DNA of 64,000 nucleotides, taken from assembly GCA_964501725.1 (NCBI GenBank), contig CAZCTO010000004.1:89480-153479 (forward strand), written 5' to 3'. This DNA comes from CAZCTO01 sp964501725 (lineage in GTDB: Bacteria > Bacillota > Clostridia > Saccharofermentanales > Saccharofermentanaceae). A program made the translations under genes and the position numbers. Numbering within the stretch: the first letter of the stretch is position 1; every line of letters starts with the position of its first letter. The notes under the pieces are model-generated. The model did no database searches. It saw nothing but the letters and a program-made list of their open reading frames with translations, and was not told the DNA's origin. Below, piece by piece: positions 17,425 to 26,025 of this stretch.

Positions 17425-18075
17425 ATGGTCACAAAACTTCATAGACACATGGGCGCACTGATTAGAGACAATGTAATCGCATCTCTTCCAAAGAACAAAT
17501 CCATTCGACTCTCTCCTTTTTGGTACGGCATCGGGAACATGCTTCCCGACATCAGCTGGCTTCCCTTAACGCATCCGCATTTTGCGGTTCACTCAAAACC
17601 TTTCATGAGCGAAATGCTCAACACATCCATCCGGAAACGGAAAAAGCAAAACGTTGATTCCATTATGATTTCACCCTTGTTCTCTCTTCGTCTCGGAATT
17701 GTCTGCCATTACCTCTGTGATTTCTTCTGCGTCGCACATCAGGGTCAAGGGATTAACGGCGCCAGACATCACTTGGATTATGAGCATGAAATGCGAGATT
17801 TTTTCTACGAGAACAGATCTGCGATTGAATCGCTTTGCCGCATGGTTCCCAATGAGGTCTCTTTTTCATGCAAGTCGGCTACGACAGACCTTCTCCTTGA
17901 AGAATTTCATCGTTGGCACGACAATTATTCCGTCGTACAGTCCGACTTCATCCGTGACTTTTTGGAGTGCGGTAATTCAGCCGGCGATCGTATCGATGCT
18001 TTCCTGACTGATATTCGCACAGCGATCGGCTGTTGTTCAAGCCTGATGTATGCGTTTGCCGTGCAGACAGCGTAG
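17425..18075 (+). CDS. Zinc-dependent phospholipase C-like protein
   Basis: Protein of 216 aa resembling the zinc-dependent phospholipase C / S1-P1-type family. A GNMLPDIS segment near residue 38 is followed by LGIVCHYLCDFFCVAHQ, a pattern of His and Asp metal ligands. HHLDYEHEMRDFF supplies further ligands. No signal peptide is seen, so a cytoplasmic role is more likely than a secreted toxin. Small cytoplasmic relatives are common in Clostridia and mostly uncharacterised. The substrate is unknown. Confidence 0.72.
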   Translation: MVTKLHRHMGALIRDNVIASLPKNKSIRLSPFWYGIGNMLPDISWLPLTHPHFAVHSKPFMSEMLNTSIRKRKKQNVDSIMISPLFSLRLGIVCHYLCDFFCVAHQGQGINGARHHLDYEHEMRDFFYENRSAIESLCRMVPNEVSFSCKSATTDLLLEEFHRWHDNYSVVQSDFIRDFLECGNSAGDRIDAFLTDIRTAIGCCSSLMYAFAVQTA

Positions 18076-18095
18076 TCCATTTTTCTGAAGTAAGC

Positions 18096-18127
18096 AAAAG
18101 AAGCCCGTTCGCTCGGGCTTCTTTTTT
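18096..18127. terminator. Bidirectional terminator
   Basis: Arms GAAGCCCG (18100-18107) and CGGGCTTC (18114-18121) with a six-base loop and a T6 run on the plus strand and A-rich flank on the other. It separates two convergent genes. Confidence 0.9.
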
Positions 18128-18132
18128 ATTTG

Positions 18133-18753
18133 TTACTTCTTCTTTGCATATGTTTGAGTTCTTTTTTCGGAAATAAAAAGAAAATAGCCGTCTTTTTCAA
18201 GAATACGGACACCCCCGAAAATCGCTATAAGTTTATTCTTATACCAATCTTTCCGCTTTGTGACCATAATCATTTTTCCGCCGACCGCCAGACGGTTGAA
18301 GCCTTTTTCAATGAAAGATTTCGCGACCGAAAAATCCGCATGATACGGCGGATTGGAAAGAATCATCGAAAAGCCTGTCTCCTCAACTGCCGCAAAACTG
18401 TTACCGAGCACTACCGTCGCACCTTTGATTCCGTTACGTTCCATATTTTTGCGCGCGAGTTCGACAGCACAGGGGTCAATATCCGTCATGAAGACACTTT
18501 CGGCAGGCACCGTCATCGTTGCGACCAAGCCGACCAACCCGTAACCGCAGCCCAGATCAAGCACCTTATCCGCAGGGGTGAAGTCAACGTTTTGGAGCAT
18601 AAACAATGTGCCCGGATCCGGATATCGCGGAGAAAACAGCGTACTGCTTGTCTCGAAAAGCAACTCCTTGTCTTTCCAGATCATCCGGATCAAATGAGCG
18701 GTGTCCGTTATGTCGCAACCGGGGGCGCATGACTCAGAGTCTTGCTTCAACAT
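18133..18753 (-). CDS. RsmC-like class I methyltransferase
   Basis: SAM-dependent methyltransferase of 206 aa. Motif I is VLDLGCGYGLVGL, and LSNPPYHADF is the NPPY motif of N-methylating enzymes. It resembles the C-terminal catalytic domain of RsmC, which methylates 16S rRNA G1207. The short, single-domain form is common in Firmicutes. The rRNA substrate is inferred. The 5' end overlaps the phosphoglucomutase gene by 20 bp, so the two are coupled. Confidence 0.82.
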   Translation of the reverse strand: MLKQDSESCAPGCDITDTAHLIRMIWKDKELLFETSSTLFSPRYPDPGTLFMLQNVDFTPADKVLDLGCGYGLVGLVATMTVPAESVFMTDIDPCAVELARKNMERNGIKGATVVLGNSFAAVEETGFSMILSNPPYHADFSVAKSFIEKGFNRLAVGGKMIMVTKRKDWYKNKLIAIFGGVRILEKDGYFLFISEKRTQTYAKKK

Positions 18754-20518
18754 ACCCGGCCACTTTACTTTTAATCGCGGAAAGAGCCGCTAACACCGAT
18801 TCTTTCTCTTTTCCGTACACTCCGAAATATACCTTCAGTTTTGGCTCCGTTCCGGACGGGCGAACGCACGCCCAATCCAAGCCCTTTTCTCCGCCGAGTT
18901 CGTACAAAATGACATCCGATTCCGGCAACAGGATCTCTGATACCCGGATATGATCGCCCGAAAAATCGTACTTCTTGCTTTTCTTGTAGTCACGGACCGC
19001 ACGGACCTTAAGTCCGCCCAATATACCGGATGTTGTTTGCATGGCAGATGATTCAATTTCACTCCGGAGAGACTGCATCGCGCGACCGATACGCTCCACA
19101 CCCTCTTTACCTTCAAGCGTGAAAGAAATGGTTTCTTCATGACCATACCCGAAACGCCTGTACAGTTCTTCAATGCGATCCAGCAGCGTCTGTCCTTTTT
19201 CTTCGGACTGAGCAGCCATTCCGGAAATCAGCATTGCGGATACGATTGCGTCCTTATCCCTGACATGCAATCCCGCAAGAAAGCCATAGCTCTCCTCGAA
19301 CCCGAATTGAAAATGCTTTTCACCCTCTTCATCATCGATTTTGATTCTTTCTCCGATGAACTTGAAGCCGGTAAGCGTTTCCTGAAGTTCCACGCCGTAA
19401 TGGTCGCAGATGACACCCGCAAGCCGGCTCGACACAATGGTTGTTATCGCAAAAGATTGATCCGGGAGCGTATTTGTACTTTTTTTGTATCCGAGAATAT
19501 AGTCCAAAAGCAGAAGTCCGATTTGATTCCCGGAAAGGCACTTGAATTCTGAAGTTCCGCCGGACCGGTCTAAAACCGCAACCCCGAGCCGGTCGCTGTC
19601 CGGATCCGTTCCGATTACAATTCCCGCCCCTGTCTTCTTAGCGAGTTCTATTCCCATGGCCATCGCGGCCGGATCTTCGGGATTCGGTACTTTTACGGTC
19701 GGAAAGTCACCGTTCGGTAATTCCTGTTCGGGAACTACCTGCACATTAGTAAAACCAACCCGATCCAGAATTCTTCTTACCGGGAGATTCCCCGAGCCAT
19801 GAAGAGGGGTATACACAATCGACATGTCCTTGTTCCTAAGGATTGATTGCCGGTCGATGACAAGCTCCATCAGCATCTCCGTATATGCCTCGTCGAGCTC
19901 TTTTCCAATCATTTTAACAAAGCCCTCCGCAATTGCCTGCTCAACAGAGAGAGGCGTAATTGTGCGTATGTCCTCAATTTTTTCGGTGAAATCGAGTATT
20001 ACCGTGGCTGCCTCCGGTGTTAACTGACCTCCGTCCTCACCATAGGCTTTGTAACCGTTGTATTTTGGAGGATTATGGCTAGCCGTAATCATTATTCCCG
20101 CAAATGCCTTATACCGGCGGACTGCAAAAGAAAGTACCGGGACAGGTCTGAGCGTATCCGAAAGATAGACATGCACTCCTTCAGCGGCAAGAGCTCCGGC
20201 TGCGATTTGTGCAAACTCCGGCGAAAAATTTCGCGCATCGTATGAAATAACCACGCCACGTTCTGTCGCTTCCTTGCCCATGCTTTTTATATATCTTGCC
20301 AGTCCGGTGGTTACTTTGCTCACCGTGTAAACGTTCATTCGGTTTGTCCCGGCACCGATGATGCCGCGCAACCCGCCCGTTCCGAATTCCAACTCCCTGT
20401 AAAAACGCTCTTCGATCTCTTTCGGGTCATCCTTAATCCGGGCCAGCTCCTCACGCGTCCGCTCATCAAAATAAGGATCTTCGCTCCAAAGTTTGTAGAG
20501 TTCCATGCATTTCTCCAT
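18734..20518 (-). CDS. Phosphoglucomutase/phosphomannomutase (alpha-D-phosphohexomutase)
   Basis: Interconverts hexose 1- and 6-phosphates and so supplies sugar nucleotides for envelope glycans and storage. It is 594 aa, the size of the PgcA-type enzymes of Firmicutes. The phosphoserine is Ser147 in TASHNPP. The Mg-binding loop is GTDPDSDRLGV. The sugar-specificity loop GFEESYGF and the phosphate-binding RPSGTEPKLK follow. The start ATG at 20518 is 8 bp after GAGG. Confidence 0.95.
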   Translation of the reverse strand: MEKCMELYKLWSEDPYFDERTREELARIKDDPKEIEERFYRELEFGTGGLRGIIGAGTNRMNVYTVSKVTTGLARYIKSMGKEATERGVVISYDARNFSPEFAQIAAGALAAEGVHVYLSDTLRPVPVLSFAVRRYKAFAGIMITASHNPPKYNGYKAYGEDGGQLTPEAATVILDFTEKIEDIRTITPLSVEQAIAEGFVKMIGKELDEAYTEMLMELVIDRQSILRNKDMSIVYTPLHGSGNLPVRRILDRVGFTNVQVVPEQELPNGDFPTVKVPNPEDPAAMAMGIELAKKTGAGIVIGTDPDSDRLGVAVLDRSGGTSEFKCLSGNQIGLLLLDYILGYKKSTNTLPDQSFAITTIVSSRLAGVICDHYGVELQETLTGFKFIGERIKIDDEEGEKHFQFGFEESYGFLAGLHVRDKDAIVSAMLISGMAAQSEEKGQTLLDRIEELYRRFGYGHEETISFTLEGKEGVERIGRAMQSLRSEIESSAMQTTSGILGGLKVRAVRDYKKSKKYDFSGDHIRVSEILLPESDVILYELGGEKGLDWACVRPSGTEPKLKVYFGVYGKEKESVLAALSAIKSKVAGYVEARL

Positions 20519-20597
20519 TTTTTCATCCTCGTTTCTTGATATTGCCGCTGCATTAATGATCTGATCTTATAAATATCACGCCTCATATGTCCGATGT

Positions 20598-21590
20598 TCA
20601 GGAATACCCCAGTATACCTCTTACGCTAACTTCGCCGGCAGTCAGTATTGCCTTATTGCCGTCTCCGTATATCACTTCCAGTTCGCCACGGTCAGTCACA
20701 TTGACGGCCCTTCCCCTGATTTCGGTTGCACCCTCCGCGCGGATCTCACGGCCAAGGGTGACGCAATTTTTTCGGTACTCCTCAATAAATCCGCTTGGAT
20801 TTCGTATAAATTCAGGATATTGCCGGTTTATATTTTTCAAGACTTCAACCAGTGTCAGGGCGACGGACGGCCTTACTGCGCCTTCGAGCAGTACAGATGT
20901 TGCTCTTTCGGATATTGAATCGGGAAAAGCCTTCTGCAAAATGTTTATCCCGCAACCGACTACCGCAAAGGCAAGCTTATTGTCTTCAAAAACCGTCTCC
21001 GATAATATACCGCATATCTTCTTTCCGGTCACCAGGGAAACAACATCGTTGGGCCATTTAATACCCACATGTAAAGAATAAAGCCCTTGAAGTGCTTTAC
21101 ATATACAAAGCCCGAAAAAAAGCGACAGCAACCCCGTTCTCTCAGGTGATATTTCCGGCCGAAGCAGTACGGAAAACCAGAGGCCTTCGCCTGCGGCCGA
21201 TTCCCAGGTTCTGCCCATGCGCCCTTTGCCATGTGTTTGAGAAAGCGCGACGACCACCTCGTTCTCCGGAGCACCCGACATTCCCGATTCTCTGACAGTC
21301 AGGTTCGTTGAAGATACCACGCTATGAACGCGTATCGCAAATTGACCCTGAAGTCCGGATTCACTCAGGCCGTCCTCAATTTCTTTTCCCAGTAACGCGG
21401 CTCGCGGAATCAATCGATAACCGCGGTTTGTGACTGCTTCAATCGGATATCCCTCACGACGAAGGATATTTATCTTTTTCCAAATTGCGGCTCGTGAGCA
21501 ACCGAATCGTTCGGCAAGTTGTTCTCCGTTTTGGAAAACATCTCCGCCTTGCGAAAGAGCATCGATAATTTCACTCCTCCAAGTGCTCAC
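20598..21590 (-). CDS. birA: Biotin--[acetyl-CoA-carboxylase] ligase with DNA-binding domain
   Basis: Bifunctional BirA of 330 aa. An N-terminal winged helix (about 8-62, CSRAAIWKKINILRREGY) can repress biotin genes. The central ligase domain has the SSTNLTVRES and HGKGRMGRTWES signatures of biotinyl-5'-AMP formation. KWPNDV completes the site. The small C-terminal domain (about 285-328) is present. It starts at GTG 21590, four bases inside the YfhO gene end, with GGGAG upstream. Confidence 0.95.
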   Translation of the reverse strand: MSTWRSEIIDALSQGGDVFQNGEQLAERFGCSRAAIWKKINILRREGYPIEAVTNRGYRLIPRAALLGKEIEDGLSESGLQGQFAIRVHSVVSSTNLTVRESGMSGAPENEVVVALSQTHGKGRMGRTWESAAGEGLWFSVLLRPEISPERTGLLSLFFGLCICKALQGLYSLHVGIKWPNDVVSLVTGKKICGILSETVFEDNKLAFAVVGCGINILQKAFPDSISERATSVLLEGAVRPSVALTLVEVLKNINRQYPEFIRNPSGFIEEYRKNCVTLGREIRAEGATEIRGRAVNVTDRGELEVIYGDGNKAILTAGEVSVRGILGYS

Positions 21591-24364
21591 TTTTTCTTTC
21601 TCCCGGATCTGATTGTGAAATAAACGAGTACAAGGAAACCGACAAGAGAAACCGTTGTGATTGCTATTCCCGGAATCAAGCCCGGCGCGGCGAATCGAAG
21701 TTCAATTTGATGGGTTCCCTTTTCGAGAGGAACACTGATCAGCGCATCCTGATACGGGACAATTTCTGTCCTGACACCGTCTACCCAAAGTGTCCATCCG
21801 GCTTCACAGGAGATCGTGGTAAGCAGCAATCTGGAATCGGGAACACTCACTGTCGCGGTTACATGTCCATCGCTCACTTCAAGACCCGTTACGCTTTCCC
21901 GTGCACCGGACCCATCGATTACTTCAGCCAAACGCTGAGTATTACAGTAGTAAAAATCCGCGTCGAGAAAACTGAATTCGTCCAATTCGCCGGCAACCAC
22001 CACTCGAACCGTGATTGTCCGGCCGGGTTCAAAGATCCCCAGAAAGTTGATTTGCGAAAAAGTCGACGCACTCAGTTTGCCAACGAGCTTACTGTCCGCA
22101 TATATTTCAGCTTCATTGTTCACCGTGCCCGCAGGAATAGACAAATACAAGGGGTCCCCGGATTTTATTGCTACTTCGTACTCCAACGAAATGTTGTCAT
22201 TTTTATTAATACGCAGATAGGTAATCATCTTGCTATGTGCCGATGCCGGTGCCTCAAGACCCAGCAGATCCTCATCTTTTACCCTGGCATCTTCTGATTT
22301 GGGAGAAAACGGTGTCTGTTTGAGTATTGCGTTGAAAACGACCGGTCCTGTGGTCTGTGCTTCGTAATACACAGGTTCTTCCGAACTTGCGCTATCAAAA
22401 AGGGATACCAGCAATTCGTCTTGAAACGCAAACAAATCTTTGTCCTGCAACTTTTTTTCCAACTGATAGTAATCAAAGGTTCCCGCATTGGCCTTGACCG
22501 GGTAAAGAATCGGCAGTGCGTCCGAATTCTCAAAAAGCCGGATCGTTCCGCTTTCGCTCTCCAACACAGCATCATATCCGGCACAGTAATTTTTCTGTGA
22601 CATAACATACTTGATCCCCATGACAGAGTCGGGGACAATCGCGCTGTATGAATGAATCGACGTGAAGTAATTAAAATTAGTACCGTATCCGAGTTGCTTC
22701 AAAAAGCGATTGGTTTCTTTGTCCGCACAGGAAAGGAAACTGGAAACCGAATGATAATCCAGAAAATATGCTCCGTTGAAAGCATTTACCTCATTATAAA
22801 GACTGTTGTCAATCTCAGTCCTGAAAAACGAATTACCTTCCTTCATCTCCTTTTCCTTGGTGTATTCAATCAGCCCCTCCGCTTCGTCGACAACATATGC
22901 CAAGTCTGCCGCTTTGAAAGCACCGCCAAATGCTTTGGGACGCAGATACATCGGATTGAACAGGAGTATATCCAAAAGGATCACGATGACCAGCATCGGA
23001 ACGGTTAAGATGCGAAGTCCGGAAACAACTTCCGGCCACTTGGGACGTGAGAAGGCATAAAGTATAAGTATAAGAAGCCCTCCCATGAAAAGGTTTCCCA
23101 GGAAACGGTCTCCTTCCGATTGCAAATCACCAAAACGCTGGACAAAAATCAGGGCTGCGAGGAAAATCGCTCCGGTCCGAAGAAACGCTTTGGTTTCAAG
23201 TGCTTTGATGTGGAGAAATGACTGATAGGCAATTGAAATCAAAAGAAAAATGAAAAGAAATGAATATCTGTGCTTGAACCAGTTCGGATTATCGAAAAAA
23301 TGCCACATGTGATCGATCACCGAAAACTGGAAGCTGAAAATAAAAAGGATCAGCGCCGATGCGGTAAATCGCTTACTGCGACCCGGGATCTCCGGATTCT
23401 GAAAATAGAGAAGGCAAAGCAGCGTTGTTGCCAGTCCGGAATAAACAAACGGCTTATTCGTGGACAGAGAATCAAATGTCCCCGCAAAAAACTGATCCAA
23501 AAAAGAAAGCAACGTGAAGTTAACCGGCTTTGTGTATGCGTTAACATAAAAATCCGGATTGCGAAGTGTGTCCATCGCGGCGGGAAGAAGAATAAACGCC
23601 GAAAGCAAGGCGGCAAGCATTGCGCACAGAATGAAGCGGACCATCGTAAAACAGGTTGTCTTTCTGTCTCTCTCATCGAATCCGTGATTTCCCCAGAGTC
23701 TGCCGATAAGATAGAAGAACGAAAATATCCCGACCATATATGAGATATAGTAACCGGATACAAATAAAACCAGCAAGACGATAACCAGTTGCGGCCACTG
23801 GCTCCGGTCAACAAGGAACCTCTCGATGAAAAAAAGAAGCAGTGGCAGAAGCAGGAATCCATCCAGCCACATGATATTGATCATAAAAATAATCGTATAA
23901 GACGACAATGCATACATAGCGCCAAAGATCACGGAAATTCTTCGTTTCTCGCCATATCGCTTTTCGAGAAAAAGCGTCATAAATGACGCGGCCAGAGAAA
24001 GCTTAATAAGAATCAAAAGAACGACAGCCTGATCGATCTTTCCGGCCGGAAATAAGAAGGAAAGGAAATTCAGCGGGCTGGACAGATAATAGGCAAACAT
24101 TCCGAAAGTGTTCTTGCCGAGCCCGATCAGGAAAGAGTACGAGATCGACTCTCCCGCCATCAACTGATTCTTATAGGCAATCAGTGCGGGGGCGTACTGT
24201 GTCTTTAAATCAGACAGCAGAATGGAGTCCTTCCCGATCGGTGAATACTCATATACGGCAAAAAGAACCAGGATAAAAAAGAACGTCGAAAAAAAAGAAA
24301 TCAGCGGATTATAGCTCTTCCGGACGGATCCGGATCTTTCGCTAATTGTCTTTCTTTCAATCAT
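21587..24364 (-). CDS. YfhO-family membrane glycosyltransferase
   Basis: Large polytopic membrane protein of 925 aa. About a dozen N-terminal helices (roughly residues 15-480) carry a GT-C-like fold, followed by an extracytoplasmic domain and a final helix near the C-terminus. It belongs to the YfhO family, whose B. subtilis and Listeria members are linked to lipoteichoic acid or wall glycosylation. The start chosen is ATG at 24364, after GGAGGG; upstream in-frame codons to 24412 lack a ribosome-binding site. It is divergent from a CsbB-type glycosyltransferase, its usual partner. Confidence 0.85.
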   Translation of the reverse strand: MIERKTISERSGSVRKSYNPLISFFSTFFFILVLFAVYEYSPIGKDSILLSDLKTQYAPALIAYKNQLMAGESISYSFLIGLGKNTFGMFAYYLSSPLNFLSFLFPAGKIDQAVVLLILIKLSLAASFMTLFLEKRYGEKRRISVIFGAMYALSSYTIIFMINIMWLDGFLLLPLLLFFIERFLVDRSQWPQLVIVLLVLFVSGYYISYMVGIFSFFYLIGRLWGNHGFDERDRKTTCFTMVRFILCAMLAALLSAFILLPAAMDTLRNPDFYVNAYTKPVNFTLLSFLDQFFAGTFDSLSTNKPFVYSGLATTLLCLLYFQNPEIPGRSKRFTASALILFIFSFQFSVIDHMWHFFDNPNWFKHRYSFLFIFLLISIAYQSFLHIKALETKAFLRTGAIFLAALIFVQRFGDLQSEGDRFLGNLFMGGLLILILYAFSRPKWPEVVSGLRILTVPMLVIVILLDILLFNPMYLRPKAFGGAFKAADLAYVVDEAEGLIEYTKEKEMKEGNSFFRTEIDNSLYNEVNAFNGAYFLDYHSVSSFLSCADKETNRFLKQLGYGTNFNYFTSIHSYSAIVPDSVMGIKYVMSQKNYCAGYDAVLESESGTIRLFENSDALPILYPVKANAGTFDYYQLEKKLQDKDLFAFQDELLVSLFDSASSEEPVYYEAQTTGPVVFNAILKQTPFSPKSEDARVKDEDLLGLEAPASAHSKMITYLRINKNDNISLEYEVAIKSGDPLYLSIPAGTVNNEAEIYADSKLVGKLSASTFSQINFLGIFEPGRTITVRVVVAGELDEFSFLDADFYYCNTQRLAEVIDGSGARESVTGLEVSDGHVTATVSVPDSRLLLTTISCEAGWTLWVDGVRTEIVPYQDALISVPLEKGTHQIELRFAAPGLIPGIAITTVSLVGFLVLVYFTIRSGRKKK

Positions 24365-24482
24365 TTGATGTACCCTCCGGAAATATATGGTTACAGATGA
24401 ATGATACCACAAAAAACATTGCCTGTAGTATACTTACACTATACAGATCAAGAACGAACGACCCCCTTAGGAGGCGCTGGAT

Positions 24483-25421
24483 ATGCTGATCAGCTTGATT
24501 GTTCCGTGTTATAACGAGGAGAAATCGCTCCCCCTTCTTCTTTCCGCTTTGAAGGAAGTGTGCGGACAAATCAACGAGCACACTTTTGAGTTCATTTTTG
24601 TGGATGACGGAAGTAAGGACGGAACTCTGGGTATTCTTAAGAGCATCTCATCGGAGATTGATTACGCTCATTACATCAGTTTTTCTAGGAATTTCGGCAA
24701 GGAAGCGGCCATGTATGCCGGGCTATGCGAAGCCAAAGGAGATCTGGTCGCGGTCATGGATGCCGATATGCAGGATCCGCCGTCACTCCTTCCGGAAATG
24801 GTTCGGTTCCTGCTTACGGAAGACTATGACATTGTTGCCACGCGCCGGGTGAACCGCAAGGGTGAGCCGAAGATTCGAAGTTTTTTTGCCAGAAGTTTCT
24901 ATCGTCTCATCAACCGGATGAGCGACGTGGAGATCGTGGACGGAGCACGCGATTTCAGACTGATGAAGCGGCAGGTGGTCGACGCGATACTCGAACTCTC
25001 GGAGCGGCAACGTTTTTCCAAAGGCTTGTTCAGTTGGGTCGGCTTTCGGACCCGTTGGCTTGAATTTCAGAACGTAGAGCGAATAGCGGGCGAGACCAAG
25101 TGGTCTTTCTGGAAGCTTTTCAAATACGCAGTGGAGGGAATTGTTTCCTTTACCACCGTACCGCTTCGACTGGCGACCATGACCGGTTTTATTGTTTCCT
25201 CGATCGCGTTTTTGTATATGCTCTATTATGTGATTTTCGCGATTATTTTTAAGACCTGGGAAGCGGCTCCCGGATATCCGTCCTTGCTTGCTATTATACT
25301 GTTTCTGGGCGGACTGATTCTGATTGCCCTGGGTATTGTGGGAGAGTATCTCGCAAGAACCTATATGGAGGTTAAGCATCGGCCGATCTATATTGTCCGC
25401 GAAAAAGACGAAAATCCATAA
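24483..25421 (+). CDS. CsbB/GtrB-type polyprenyl-phosphate glycosyltransferase
   Basis: Family 2 glycosyltransferase of 312 aa that transfers a sugar from a nucleotide donor to undecaprenyl phosphate on the cytoplasmic face. The nucleotide-binding start is LIVPCYNEEKSLP, followed by FVDDGSKDGT and the DxD-containing MDADMQDPP. SRNFGKEAAMYAGL is a family signature. Two C-terminal membrane helices (about 232-255 and 268-292) are as in CsbB and GtrB. The start follows AGGAGG. It probably makes the lipid-linked sugar used by the adjacent YfhO protein. Confidence 0.92.
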   Translation: MLISLIVPCYNEEKSLPLLLSALKEVCGQINEHTFEFIFVDDGSKDGTLGILKSISSEIDYAHYISFSRNFGKEAAMYAGLCEAKGDLVAVMDADMQDPPSLLPEMVRFLLTEDYDIVATRRVNRKGEPKIRSFFARSFYRLINRMSDVEIVDGARDFRLMKRQVVDAILELSERQRFSKGLFSWVGFRTRWLEFQNVERIAGETKWSFWKLFKYAVEGIVSFTTVPLRLATMTGFIVSSIAFLYMLYYVIFAIIFKTWEAAPGYPSLLAIILFLGGLILIALGIVGEYLARTYMEVKHRPIYIVREKDENP

Positions 25422-25422
25422 A

Positions 25423-25446
25423 AAAGGCGGCCTGTCGGCCGCCTTT
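25423..25446. terminator. Bidirectional terminator
   Basis: Perfect arms AAAGGCGGCC (25423-25432) and GGCCGCCTTT (25437-25446) with loop TGTC. It lies between the convergent glycosyltransferase and cyclophilin genes. Confidence 0.85.
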
Positions 25447-25469
25447 CGTTGGTTCATTTTACTCAGGTA

Positions 25470-25955
25470 TCAAAGCTCAACCGACATTGATGCGATCTTC
25501 TGAGGTGACTTAGGGCGATCCCCGCTGCCGGTCGGTGTTGAAGCAATCGCATCTACGACATCGAGGCCTTCCGTTACTTTCCCGAAGGCGGCATATTGTC
25601 CGTCAAGATGCGGCGAGTCCTTGTGCATGATGAAAAACTGGCTTCCCGCGGAGTTCGGAGACATGGATCTGGCCATCGACAGTACGCCGCGCGTATGCTT
25701 GAGCGGATTAATAACTCCGTTGGAACTGAATTCTCCTTTGATCTGATGTCCCGGGCCGCCCATACCGGTTCCGTCCGGGCATCCGCCCTGAATCATGAAA
25801 CCCGGGATTACGCGGTGAAAAATCAGGCCGTCATAGAATTTCTTTTGAATCAGCGATACAAAATTATCTACGCTCAGCGGTGCGGTGTCCGGATAAAGCT
25901 CGGCACGGATCACTCCGCCGTTTTCCATGGTAATGGTTACAATCGGATTTTTCAT
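25470..25955 (-). CDS. Peptidyl-prolyl cis-trans isomerase (cyclophilin)
   Basis: Cytoplasmic cyclophilin-type foldase of 161 aa with no signal peptide. FHRVIPGFMIQGGCPDGTGMGGPG contains the active-site Arg, Phe and Gln. GVLSMARS and NSAGSQFFI complete the core. The start is ATG at 25955 (MKNPIVTI), 11 bp after AAGGAA. In-frame codons reach a TTG at 25985, but that adds a nonconserved basic stretch. Confidence 0.94.
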   Translation of the reverse strand: MKNPIVTITMENGGVIRAELYPDTAPLSVDNFVSLIQKKFYDGLIFHRVIPGFMIQGGCPDGTGMGGPGHQIKGEFSSNGVINPLKHTRGVLSMARSMSPNSAGSQFFIMHKDSPHLDGQYAAFGKVTEGLDVVDAIASTPTGSGDRPKSPQKIASMSVEL

Positions 25956-26019
25956 TGTTTTTGCGTTCCTTGCCCTTCCGGGCAATCATTAGGGAACGCT
26001 TCCTCCTGTCTTTTTTTCT

Positions 26020-26025
26020 ATTATA
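26020..26025 (-). promoter_or_regulatory. Candidate cyclophilin -10 element
   Basis: A perfect TATAAT on the minus strand overlaps the pncB stop codon. No good -35 is visible at 16-18 bp. An AGGAGG follows at 26001-26006 (complement). Confidence 0.35.

Noticed and set aside
18130..18732. Plus-strand frame of 200 codons
   Set aside because: Antisense of the RsmC-like methyltransferase and crossing a terminator.
25956..25985. Extended cyclophilin start at TTG 25985
   Set aside because: The AGGAGG is 16 bp away from that TTG and the added residues are not conserved.
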